A stretch of 29,408 nucleotides of DNA from Calcarisporiella thermophila CBS 279.70. Its lineage: Eukaryota; Calcarisporiellomycota. The position numbers and the translations under genes were made by a program. The notes under the pieces are model-generated. The model had not been told where the DNA came from, made no database searches, and saw nothing but the letters and a program-made list of their open reading frames with translations. The number at the start of each line of letters is the position of its first letter. The stretch's first letter is position 1. Positions 1 through 9,618 of this stretch are shown here, in pieces. Location of the stretch: contig NW_027192217.1 in the NCBI RefSeq assembly GCF_041956535.1, forward strand, positions 14,749 to 44,156, in the 5' to 3' direction.

Positions 1-82
1 GAAAACTTCTGAGATTACGAATATCTTATCCTTATTCTATATACTATCTTATATTCTACGTTACACAATCACCCAATAAAGA

Positions 83-154
83 TCTTCGGTAGTATAGTGG
101 TTAGTATTCCCGCCTGTCACGCGGGCGACCCGGGTTCAATTCCCGGCCGGAGAG
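83..154 (+). tRNA. tRNA-Asp (anticodon GTC)
   Basis: A 72-base tRNA folds cleanly. The acceptor stem TCTTCGG pairs with CCGGAGA at 147-153, followed by discriminator G154. The anticodon stem CCCGC/GCGGG encloses the loop CTGTCAC, whose anticodon GTC (116-118) reads Asp codons. The T stem CCGGG/CCCGG encloses TTCAATT. A run of five T starts directly after the discriminator at 155, as expected for RNA polymerase III termination. The A box (TAGTATAGTGG) and B box (GGTTCAATTCC) internal promoters are intact. There is no intron and no encoded CCA, as is normal for eukaryotic tRNA genes. Confidence 0.97.
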
Positions 155-769
155 TTTTTATTCATTTTTCTTATTCTTGTAACAATCTTTAAAACTTAAC
201 ATTTGTTTATCGTAGTTCAATTTATATTTTAGATTCTACTTCTAACATATTGTGAAGCAGATAATTTTCAATAGTAAAATAGTAAAATAATTTATTTATA
301 ACCTCGTATTCATATTTTCATAACTCTCACCCTTCAAAATATCAGTAAAAACTAGCCTACAAAAAATCCGCCTGGTGAATACAAATAGATATCGTATGGA
401 AGCGCAGGTAGAAAATACGAACGGCGTTCGCAATTCCTTAAAGCTTCCGACCTTTTCATGTACTTTTCAACCTTTATTTATAAGGAGAGGAATTACAAAC
501 TATGATTATACTAAAAGGAAAGATATAGAGAAATGCAAATGTTCACCAACTTTTCTACATGCTTCTATATGATGTCTATTTGATTTTACAGAGCGGTCTT
601 TTTGTGGGAATTCGAGCAATCAAATTTTGAGTAAAGAAAGGCTTAAACTATAATTTACCAGGAAATTCGATGATGGTTACATCTACTTTATATTTGTTTT
701 TTAAATATAATGATATTGATAGAAAAGAAACAATGGTAAAAGATGCAAAAGTACCCTTTGCATTAAAAT
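155..769. other. intergenic, no gene seen
   Basis: This AT-rich stretch lies between the tRNA and the 3' end of the NRPS-like gene. A 65-codon open frame at 375-572 begins with GTG, resembles no family and has no splice or promoter context, so I do not call it. The right edge presumably contains the 3' UTR of the minus-strand synthetase. Confidence 0.5.
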
Positions 770-3648
770 TTACAATCCAGCAGCTCTAAGCTTTTTCGTA
801 AAAATTCTGTGGAATTCTTCGACGTGTTCATTATCCAATATAGTAAAGTGCTCACCGGGGACATCAACAAATTCGCATGCGTTTCTAGTGTATTCCTTCC
901 ATACAAATTGGCGTTGGACCCAGGACTCTTTCGTACACTCAAAACCATCAGATATAAAGCAGGTTAATGAACAAGATACTTTGCCCTTGAATGGATAATT
1001 CAAACCAATTTCGACAAGGTTTTTAGCCAGGTGAACCCATCGATCAAGTTTCTCTGGAGTCATGTCTAACTCAGCAAGACGGATAGGGCAGCACATAGCC
1101 CACACTTTGTTGATTTGTTCTTCTTGAGATAATGTCGCTAGTTCAGCTTTGAGATCCTCACGCCCTTGGAATTCAGCAGAACCAGTAATTGTACAATAAT
1201 TCTTCTGAACCAAGTTCAAGACCGAGCATAAATTAAGCAGAACACTCGTATAATTGATCTCGAAATTAAACAAATCTTGAAGCGGTGGGCCATCCACAAG
1301 ACCAGCAAAACCTACTGACTCTCCTTCGTCTTCAAAACGCTTTATCAGGTCGAAAACAACAGCGGATCCATATGAGTAACCACAAAGAACGTATGGACCA
1401 GTTGGTTGGACTTTTTTGATTCCCTTAAAATACACGTCGATCATTTCCTCATAAGATTGGAAAAATGGGTGCTCAATATTAAAACCACGAGCACGTAATG
1501 CATAAAATGGGTGATCATTTTTGAACAAATTAGCAAGGCCGATGAACACCAAGATCTCACCCGGTCCAGGATGGACAAAGAAGACAGGAGATTTAGATCC
1601 AGACGTGTTAAGTGGGATAACGGGGTCGTATTCTTGGGGGATTTTCCTATCAGAGCCATCTGCTTCGTATTGATTCTCGATCAATTTAGCCAGATCTTTT
1701 ACTTTTGGATGTTGTAGAATCCAGAGTAATGGAAATTCGATAGGCTTCGGAAGATCAGCGAGGATATTGGAGCGATATCTGATTGTTTCCAGTGAAGTTC
1801 CACCGAGATCGAAGAAATTAGAGTTAGCTCCCACCATATGTGACGGCAAATTAAGAATAGTTGACATATTCTTCGCTATGATTTTTTCAATTTTAGTGAC
1901 GCATTGTTCGAATTGCCCCATCTCACCGGCACGGACAAATTTCTGGATGTCATCCTCGATCTCTGAATATTTTCCTTCCTTATATGCCAATGCGATATGG
2001 TTGCGCGAAAATTTCCCTAAACTATTCTTTACAAACTCTGTTTGTGGCAGAGGCAGAATAGTCGATGGGCGGAAACCCCAATGCCGCACTGTTATATCAC
2101 GAATATTTTGATGAAGTCGAATAATCTGTCTTGAGTCATTAATATCACCCGCAGACTGATAAAAGACGCCAATTTCTTCCGTATCAGCAAGCGGCTTCCT
2201 AATTGGTATTACAGCAATGCCTGATATCTCGATGCCATCAATCCCGGACAGGATTTCTTCAAGCTCGTGAGAGTAATAATTTACGCCGTTGATGATGATC
2301 GTATCCTTGATACGGCCTGCGAGAATCAAACGTCCGTTTCCATCCAGGTATCCCTTGTCTCCGGTCTTAAACCAGCCGTCCGAAGTAAATGCTTGTATAG
2401 TGGCTTCTGAGTTATTCAGATACTCATTAAAGACCATAGGGCCCTTGACCTGTAATTCGCCAATTTCATTAGCTGGAAGCTCCATATCATTATTATCAAC
2501 TATTCGAATAGATGCGTTATTGACTGGATATCCAAGGGCAGAGAATTCCAAGCCTTGATCTGCAGAAACTGGTTCAGTATTAAAGACCATGCCTGCGCAA
2601 GTCTCTGTCATCCCGAACCCCGCTGATAATGCAGTTGAAGAAAGTCCATATTTCTCAAATATATGGAGAAACACTTCACGCGTTTTTACAACTAGTGCCT
2701 CTCCTCCCGTGTATAGGTTGCGCAAACTTGAAAGATCTCCGTGGGCAAGTTCACTATGAGCCACCTTTCCCTTGAATGCTTTGATAATTTTTCCAAATAG
2801 AAACGCAGGTGAAAAGGCATGCGTGACTTTATGTTTTGCTGACAGCTTAAGGAAATTAAGTGGGTCTGCCAAGATAAGCGCTGGGTGGACTTGGAGCTGA
2901 TTCATCCCCAGTGAAAGAGGTAATATATGATTTTCAATAAGCCCAGCAACATGGTCAAAATTCTACAAAATTATCAATAGATATAACTACAGTCAAAAAA
3001 TGTGCGTAAAACTAAGTTTCATGTACTTACAATCCAGTTGAAAAGGATATCATCAGATTTCAAATGAAAAGCTGAGTTTTTACCCTGAATAGCGGCATGA
3101 ACATTTTCATAAGTCAGTTTGACTATCTTGCTTAGACCAGTTGATCCAGAGGTAAGCATCAAGGCAGCTACATCAGTCGAAATTACAGGTTGCACTTTGC
3201 CATTTTCCTTGCGAATAATATTTGAGTATTTTACAACGCTCAGATCAGTGAGGTTTGTTTCACTAAGTAGGTTTGCAGTATTTTCGGTGGCTATGAAGAT
3301 GGGTCCCTCTAATAATTTGTTGATGTGGCTAATAATCGAGGCTCGCTTAGTGATATCCTGGTGGAGAGTTGCAAGAGGACAAGCAGATAGACCGCCCAAA
3401 CATGCTGCCCAATAGGTTTGAACAAACTCTATAGGATCTTCTAAGACAAGGACAATATTGCTCCCAGTTTCTGCACCCAGTGCTTGTAAACCGCCAAGTA
3501 ACTTGAGGGAAATTTCTAACGTTTCTCCATACGATACGAAAATTGGATTGTCAGTGAGACTTGTCTTAGAGCCATAGTAAAATATTCCTTTTTCAGGGAA
3601 ACGTTTAGATGTTTCGATAAGCGCCCTAGGATCCTTGACTGTTGCCAT
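770..3648 (-). CDS. NRPS-like synthetase, A-T-TE (atromentin/terrequinone-synthetase type)
   Basis: Two exons, 3648-3031 and 2962-770, encode 936 aa; the phase-0 intron 2963-3030 has GTAAGT/TAG ends. The adenylation domain spans about 1-550: core A3 (LTSGSTGLSK, ~165-174), the aromatic-acid-type A4 region (NFDHVAGL just after the splice), A5 (GFGMTET), A7/A8 (GDKGYL, GRIKDTI) and A10 with Lys ~523 (SLGKFSR). The thiolation domain has FFDLGGTSLE, phosphopantetheine Ser ~596. The C-terminal thioesterase has GYSYGS (Ser ~736), Asp ~763 (LVDGPP) and His ~911 (GEHFTIL). There is no condensation domain. Known fungal A-T-TE enzymes of this length (TdiA, AtrA, MicA, BtyA) activate aromatic alpha-keto acids and join two of them in the TE domain, giving quinones, furanones or butyrolactones. 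That the substrate here is an aryl keto acid is inferred from the architecture. All catalytic motifs are intact. It is transcribed divergently from the Cys-less hydrolase. Confidence 0.93.
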
Positions 3649-4208
3649 AGTTAATATTGCCCCTCTTTTATGGAATATTGATATTTGCAGCCTCCAACAA
3701 AAATTTGATGGGAGTATTTATATGCTTGGAGGACCACTATTAGAACTATTTTCCGGTTCTTTATGTTCTGATTCTACAACTTTTTTTTTCTCGATGTCTT
3801 TGAACACCCTTGCCAAGCACTCCACGTAATATATGAATGAATACAAGCTTATGATATTGACCGCTTTTCAGCAATCATAATTATAATAAACCCAAGCAAT
3901 TATTGTAAAGCTATCCCAGGCTGTGCATTATTTTCTATATAAGGCGACACAATATCTATATAATATAGTTGTTGAAAAAAAAATCTTGTACTACAGCCAA
4001 AGATTTCTATATCCGAAAGAAGCTCTATCTAAATCTCACCTCTCTCTTCTTGTCCCCCGGCTCGTTCATCACGATGCTTTCATAATTAAGATTTTTAGAA
4101 CATTTTTACTACATGAGTCAGACATTTTGTAAAAATATTCATAGTAAACGAAGCAGTTTGAATATATAAAGCTATCTTTCTTCCTTTATCACCATCACAG
4201 CTCCAAAT
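3649..4208. promoter_or_regulatory. bidirectional promoter region of synthetase and hydrolase
   Basis: This 560-base region separates two divergent start codons. A minus-strand TATAAATA (3715-3722) lies about 67 bases before the synthetase ATG. A plus-strand TATATAAA (4163-4170), followed by a CT-rich tract, lies about 40 bases before the hydrolase ATG. The palindromic heptamer TGAGTCA at 4114-4120 matches the Gcn4/CpcA (also AP-1/Yap) consensus. Another TATA-like CTATATAAGG is near 3936. These elements fit regulated divergent transcription; actual start sites are not known. Confidence 0.5.
4114..4120. promoter_or_regulatory. Gcn4/CpcA- or AP-1-like site TGAGTCA
   Basis: Perfect TGAGTCA about 89 bases upstream of the hydrolase ATG and about 466 bases from the synthetase ATG. 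In fungi this is the binding site of the amino-acid-starvation bZIP factor Gcn4/CpcA. A heptamer occurs by chance about once per 8 kb per pattern, so function is only suggested by position. Confidence 0.3.
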
Positions 4209-4898
4209 ATGTTGATTTATAAAAGAAGCAATATGTTCTATATCACTCTAGTAATTTCTATTTGGACCTGTATAATTTTTGCCTCTCAGACCCTTGCTTC
4301 AGTTGACCTAACCAATACTGCGTTCCTATTTTGTGATTTGGAAAATGATGTATTGGCAGCCGTCCCAAACGATGCATTCGGACACCAATTCTTTAGTTCT
4401 CTTCAACAATTGTGGAATGTCGCTCACGGTGGCTCCAATAAAAATGTGCTTTCCATTAGTACAGCGGTTCGATTTCGCAAAGGCTACCCCGATATAAGTT
4501 CAAACAACAAAGCTCTGGCTGGCTTAAAAGCATCAGGCGGTAACGTCCTCGTTGAAGGGACTCACGGCGCGGACTTCAATTCCAGCTTTACGCCTACCAA
4601 AAAAGATATAGTTATTGTTAAACGCCGTGCTGACGCTACTTATAACACTGATCTGCTCACCATTTTGGATGCAAACAATATCAACCATATTATACTCGCT
4701 GGGTTTTCCACTTCCGGTGTTATTTTATCTACTACTCGGTCTGCATCTGATAGGGACTATAAAATCACGATTGTCAGAGATGCTTGCGCTGATGCCAATC
4801 AAACCACTCACAACTTCCTCATGAATGAGATATTCCCTCAGCAAGCCAATGTTGTGTATGTCAAAGATATAGCAGCGACTCTTAAAAAGCATCGCTAA
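4209..4898 (+). CDS. secreted isochorismatase-like hydrolase lacking the nucleophile Cys
   Basis: Single exon, 229 aa. Residues ~9-31 (FYITLVISIWTCIIFASQTL) form a hydrophobic signal peptide after a basic start, so the product should enter the secretory pathway. The body matches the isochorismatase-like (cysteine hydrolase) fold: first-strand Asp ~43 in FCDLEND, Lys ~138 in IVKRRADA, then LAGFSTSGVILSTTRSASD and VRDACAD. Catalysis in this family uses Asp-Lys-Cys, but the Cys position is Gly ~170 (STSG). PhzD, a true isochorismatase, also has Gly there and does acid-base vinyl-ether hydrolysis, and other members carry the TSGV signature, so this need not be a dead enzyme. A second in-frame ATG (4233) would also leave a signal peptide. 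The gene diverges from the NRPS-like gene and has a TATA box at 4163. Substrate unknown; action on host-derived or neighbouring-pathway compounds is only an idea. Confidence 0.85.
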   Translation: MLIYKRSNMFYITLVISIWTCIIFASQTLASVDLTNTAFLFCDLENDVLAAVPNDAFGHQFFSSLQQLWNVAHGGSNKNVLSISTAVRFRKGYPDISSNNKALAGLKASGGNVLVEGTHGADFNSSFTPTKKDIVIVKRRADATYNTDLLTILDANNINHIILAGFSTSGVILSTTRSASDRDYKITIVRDACADANQTTHNFLMNEIFPQQANVVYVKDIAATLKKHR

Positions 4899-5355
4899 AA
4901 TACGCCAATTTAATGTCCATTAGTTAAGTGTATAACACCTATTAATAAAATTGCTGATTATTATATACTCTATATTTTGGCTATTATTTAATTTAATTAG
5001 CTGTTCGAATAAATTATCATAAATTACTAGGTGCATATATTCCACAAATGTACATTATCCGATTTATAGTCTTTGGAATGTCGGTCAATATAAAATGGGT
5101 TTATCAGAAAATTAATGGAATTTCATACGCCATCAAGGTTTAAATTTACCTGCCAGAAAATCGTTGATATCAAGAAAAAAGCCCCTCTTTACCCAAAAGA
5201 TAATAACTGCACTTTGAGCTGATAATTTAGTACTATTTGATGGAAACAAATAAATGCATATCTCAAAATAAAAATTTAATGAGCTATAATACTAATCGTA
5301 TATTAAATTTTGGAAAATAAATATATTTTGTTATAAATAAATTATCAGAAAGTTG
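4899..5355. other. convergent 3' intergenic region
   Basis: AT-rich region between the hydrolase stop and the stop of the minus-strand PEBP gene. It should contain both 3' UTRs and polyadenylation signals; AATAAA-like hexamers occur on both strands. I see no gene or repeat in it. Confidence 0.5.
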
Positions 5356-6009
5356 TTAACAAATGTTGCAAGTTTGAATGTTATTTTGAGCTCTAAACCA
5401 ATTTACTGCCACCGGGGTCAGATTGAATTTTTCCAAAAACTCGCTATACTTAAAATTAAATCTACTTGCTGTCAATCTTTTGAATTCATCGGATACCTCG
5501 ATTTTGCCAGATTGTCTAAGTAACAAGTAAACATAACGATGATACCCTACAAATGGTGGTGCATGTGCGCCAGTATAATCTAGAGCGAGATACCCATCCT
5601 TAGTGAGATCTTCCAAGGACTGGCCGCTAGAGGATGCCGGAATGTTCACTAAAATCAAGTGTGCGATTGGGCTCAAAAAAGGATAACCTGACAATGGCGC
5701 ATCCTATACATACATACGTTATTAATACAAATCATTATTTATGGTGCAGTTGAAATCCATAAAAATTATATGACTTACTAGGTCTAGATTCAACAAAGTG
5801 TAATAGGTCGGCTCCTCGTTATTCAAATTCCAAGAAATTTTCGTAGGTGTATTGGAACTTTCTGTAGCAGTAAGTGGTGTCCCATATTCTAGAGCAACCA
5901 CTCCATTAGCCACTTGGTATTCAACCTCAAGTTTTTGAGTAATGGTAAACTCAGGCAGAGATAAAAAAATATTTTCCTCAATTGCGCGCTGATGGGCTGT
6001 TTCTGGCAT
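5356..6009 (-). CDS. phosphatidylethanolamine-binding protein (PEBP/Tfs1-like)
   Basis: Two exons, 6009-5779 and 5703-5356, encode 192 aa; the phase-0 intron 5704-5778 has GTAAGT/TAG ends. The joined protein reads NLDLDAPLSG across the splice, the PEBP ligand-pocket motif (usually DPDAP; here Leu replaces the Pro). A conserved His follows in SPIAHLILVNIP, and the second pocket motif is GAHAPPFVGYHRYVYLL. Length is normal for the family. There is no signal peptide. Family members bind anionic phospholipid head groups; yeast Tfs1 inhibits carboxypeptidase Y and modulates Ras signalling. The N-terminal 50 residues are typical of the Tfs1-like fungal branch. The exact partner cannot be told from sequence. 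It is convergent with the hydrolase and divergent from the MFS gene. Confidence 0.88.
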
Positions 6010-6782
6010 TATGCTGTTTATGATATTGATATGAGAATAAGAAAAATAAGACAGAGTAGAGAAAAGTTCGTAGTATTAAATCAGAATTTTTATATGCTAC
6101 CAAATAGGATCAAAATGCCTTAGTTTAAGGATTACACAAACTGGAATATAAAGCAATATGAAAAAGGAAAAAGCATAAACAGGGTGATGAAGATGCCAAG
6201 CAAACTTAAATATAATTCAAAACTTAAATTGCAAGTTTAAACATAGTTTATAAACCGCAACATAGAATAATTCGATATACTTAAAATACTTCGCCAAATC
6301 TATTATTTATCCGCAAGCTCGTAAAGAAAACCAGGTCAACTACTCAATTACGTATTTTGAATATTTTATACGCCCGGATCCTCTTCGGATTTTATTGTAT
6401 TGCAAAATCTTGGCATATTTACCTCTTGCGTTAAAACTGGTTAACAATTGTTTACGCATGATAGGCATCCTACATCCACGGTTTAATCCCCGCGGTAAAA
6501 CGTTTAAGGATTCAAATGTAAACGGTTCATTTCAAGCACCGTTCCATTTCAGTATAAGTTTTCACGCTTCCATCCATAAATTCAGAATGATTCATAGAAG
6601 TTTATCCCCCGGAATAAACTGAAGTTGCCCTCTGGTATATGACGGGCAGTTATTGCTATTTAGCACCCCTGTTTAATAGAGGATCTTACTTATCCAATAG
6701 GCATTCTCAATCGACTTCATAAATTTTATTATAAGTACAGCAGTTGAATACATTTGGTTTCGATCCAATTCATTAACAACAA
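6010..6782. other. divergent intergenic region (PEBP / MFS promoters)
   Basis: This 773-base region separates divergent PEBP and MFS starts. A 75-codon open frame at 6395-6622 has no family resemblance and I take it as chance. The segment 6440-6540 is more GC-rich than its surroundings and contains the palindrome CCGCGG (near 6489) in CGGTTTAATCCCCGCGG, which could be a Zn2Cys6-factor site. AACTTAAAT occurs twice near 6205-6230. No other gene is seen. Confidence 0.4.
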
Positions 6783-8584
6783 ATGGAAACGAGCAGAACA
6801 AGCAGAGATACAAGCCACTCCAATCATGAAAGCAACGACACAACTCAGAATACAGATAAAAATGCAAAACACCCTATGAACCGCGATAAGGATGAAGAAA
6901 AGGCTTATTCAGTCTTTACTACTAAGCGAAAATTATCGATAGTTTTAATAGTAGCAATAGCAGGCTTCTTTTCACCTCTCACTGCAAATATTTATTTCCC
7001 TGCCCTGGATACACTTCAACAGGTATTTTTTTTCCCGTAAGAAGCTTATTCTGAATGATTAAAGCACAGAAATTATTAATTAATTAACTTCACGATAGGA
7101 TTTTCATACCACAGCTGAAAATATAAATCTTACTATTACTTTGTACATGATATTTCAAGGAGTCGCGCCCATGCTATGGGGAACGCTTGCAGATTTTTAT
7201 GGAAGGAGAATTATATATATATCCACTTTTATTATCTACATATCAGTTTCTTGCGGGCTGGCTGTTACGAAGACATATTGGCTGCTCATGGTTCTGAGGA
7301 TGCTACAGGCATGTGGTTCCTCATCGGTGATAGCCATTGGTAAAAACACATATGATCCCTACCTATATTAAGTCTAATCTGATCATACAATCGAAGGTGC
7401 CGGTACAATATCGGACATATATTCACCTAGTGAAAGAGGTCAATATATGGGTTGGTTTTTTGTCGGTCCGCTAGCAGGGCCTGTGATTGGTATAATATTT
7501 TGCTATTCGTATTTTGTCTTTAGAAATTAATCATTTAAACGTTGCTATCCAGGTCCCATATTGGGTGGTGTCTTAGCAGAAAACTTAGGATGGAGATCCA
7601 TATTTTGGTTTTTGGCGATTGCCGGTGGGGTAATCCTTGTTATTGTTATATTCTTCCTTCCAGAAACTCTCCGTAGCATTGTGGGTGATGGCTCTCATCA
7701 GAAGCACCTCACTCCTTTCGATTGGTTCGTTTCTAAATGGTCTCGAAAGTCAGCTTTTAATACAACTGACATTATGGTTAATGACGAAGATAAGATGCAA
7801 CGACCCAACCCACTTGCTTCACTAAAATATTTCAAATATCCTACCGTCAGCCTTGTTTTAGCGTTCAACGCAATTTTATACGGTAGTTTCTACTGTATGA
7901 CCACATCTCTGTCCCCACTTTTTGCAAAGATATATCACCTAAACGCGGCAGAAGTCGGATTTTGTTTTATTGCAAATGGAGCTGGAAACATTGTTGGAAG
8001 TATAGCTGGTGGAAAACTTATGGATAGAGATTACAGAGTAGTGAAAAGCAAGGTTTTGCAAAGGTGGAGAGAGGAGGAGAGAGGAGAAGAAAATGACATG
8101 AAGATAGATATACCGGTTGAAGAAGCTCGATTGCGATCTATATGGTATCCAGCTGCCATGTTTTCAATTGGATTGTTGATATATGGTTGGATGCTGGCAA
8201 TCAAAACACATATAGCTGCCCCCTTGGCGTTTCAGTTTTTAAGTAAGGGAAAATATATTCTCTAATGCTATATATCATTTCAACATTAACCAATGGTTAA
8301 TACCTCTAGTCGGTGTAAGCGGTACCATGCCCTTCAATAATGTTTCGACGTATCTTGTAGATAGAATACCCGGTCGATCAGCTTCAATTACGGCAATTAA
8401 TAATTTGACTCGATGTGTGGTGGGCGCTGCCTGCGCAGCTTTCATTATTCCAATGCTGGATAGTTTAGGGAGTGGGTGGACATTTACTATTATATGTATT
8501 ATCAACCTTCTTTCGATGGGTTTGATGTTAACTGTCAAGTTTAAAGGAGCTGAATGGTCGAATAGGTTTAAAACTGATGGATGA
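6783..8584 (+). CDS. MFS transporter, DHA1 drug:H+ antiporter type (QDR/AQR/DTR branch)
   Basis: Five exons (6783-7022, 7099-7339, 7397-7489, 7553-8242, 8310-8584) encode 512 aa. All four introns (76, 57, 63, 67 bases) have GT...AG ends and the frame is kept throughout. A hydrophilic N-terminus (~1-48) precedes the first membrane helix (LSIVLIVAIAGFFSPLTANI). Motif A in the loop after helix 2 is GTLADFYGRR. Motif C-like sequence is GPLAGPVIGPILGG, followed by LGWRSIFWFL, typical of fungal 14/12-TMS multidrug transporters of the Qdr/Aqr1/Dtr1 group. A charged central loop (~260-300) separates two six-helix halves. The expected role is proton-driven export of small organic molecules from the plasma membrane. 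Proximity to the synthetase makes it a candidate exporter of its product, but the PEBP gene lies between. It ends 93 bases from the convergent secreted-protein gene. Confidence 0.9.
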
Positions 8585-8677
8585 AGAACGATTTCAACTA
8601 TCGACGCTCATGTATTTGGTCTTTGCTAATAAATATTTCCAAACACCATTAAAAAAGCATTTTTATAATTAGCTCAT

Positions 8678-9576
8678 TTAAAATAATAGTAGGAGCCCCA
8701 TACAAAGTACCAGGAGTATTGGAATATAACCCACCGACAAAATGGCGGAATTGTTTTTTATCTCATTGTATTTGATACACACGAAGGAGCTAAAATCAAA
8801 ACCCGATTCATTTCTCGAGACCATGGACAAAATAGGATAGTAATTTGCTCCTATGTTTGGTCCTGAAAGCTTTCCAAACTTCCCCCAGAATGCTCCGAGA
8901 AAACTGGGGGTATATTTACTCCAATATCCGGTGCGATTTGTAAAGCCAAATGCAATCGTGGAGTTAATAAAATTTGCACATCTAGGATCTTTTGTAAAAT
9001 CCCACTCAATAGTATTCTCACCTCCGACCAACCAATCATCATCATGTCTTGGTGATGTGATGCACTGATCAATATTTGATTTGTTTTGACACATTTCAGT
9101 CCAAGCATTAATAATTGAGGCATCTATTAAGATTCTGAGAGGTATATCTAATAAGATCAGGTTCATTAATATATCAGAGAGAAAAATCGAGAGAAAATAA
9201 AGATAACAATAATTAACCTACCAAAAACTCTCGGCGCTGTTAAATGGCTTTCCCTCGATCTAAAACCGATTCTGTGGTTTTCTTCATTTACAATAGTGTA
9301 TTCCGGATTGGAATACCCGGATTCAGAATTGAAAATGTTTCTAGTGCCAGGCATAATTGCAGTGACAAGAGTAGTATCAGCACCAACACTCTCGCTGAAG
9401 TTTGAAGTATAATCAGCCCTTCTTGGCATGATCCGTGGTGAGAATTCGCCGGTCAGTGTGTCATTGACGCTAGTTCCATTTGTGATTGCTATTGGAGAAT
9501 CTCGATCGATCTGAGTGGAGAGTCCAAACGCGTAGTTCTCAAAGAATATGAAAATGGAAAACAATATGAAATTCAT
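8678..9576 (-). CDS. secreted, probably GPI-anchored glycoprotein of unknown family
   Basis: Two exons, 9576-9222 and 9147-8678, encode 274 aa; the phase-1 intron 9148-9221 has GTAGGT/TAG ends. Residues 1-19 (FILFSIFIFFENYAFGL) form a signal peptide. The last ~20 residues (GYIPILLVLCMGLLLLF) are a hydrophobic tail with no basic residues after it, preceded by small residues (NNSA), the pattern of a GPI-attachment signal. Eight N-X-S/T sequons are spread through the chain, and four Cys lie in the mature part (MCQ, QCIT, RCAN, VCIK). A WLVGGENTIEW segment weakly recalls the start of Kre9/Knh-like Ig-type domains of fungal wall proteins; I do not rely on it. A TATATAAA box lies on this strand at 9611-9618, about 35 bases before the ATG. 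I do not recognise the family; a cell-surface or wall role is inferred. Confidence 0.75.
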
Positions 9577-9610
9577 TTGATATTACAAAATTCAATATGT
9601 ATTTCGCTCC

Positions 9611-9618
9611 TTTATATA
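9611..9618 (-). promoter_or_regulatory. TATA box of the secreted-protein gene
   Basis: TATATAAA followed by GG on the minus strand, 35-42 bases upstream of the ATG at 9576. Position and sequence match a fungal TATA element, which would fit a regulated rather than constitutive promoter. Confidence 0.5.

Noticed and set aside
375-572. 65-codon open frame between tRNA and synthetase
   Set aside because: It begins with GTG, has no family resemblance, promoter or splice signals, and short frames are expected by chance.
3923-4132. 69-codon plus-strand open frame in the divergent promoter
   Set aside because: It overlaps promoter elements and has no recognisable content.
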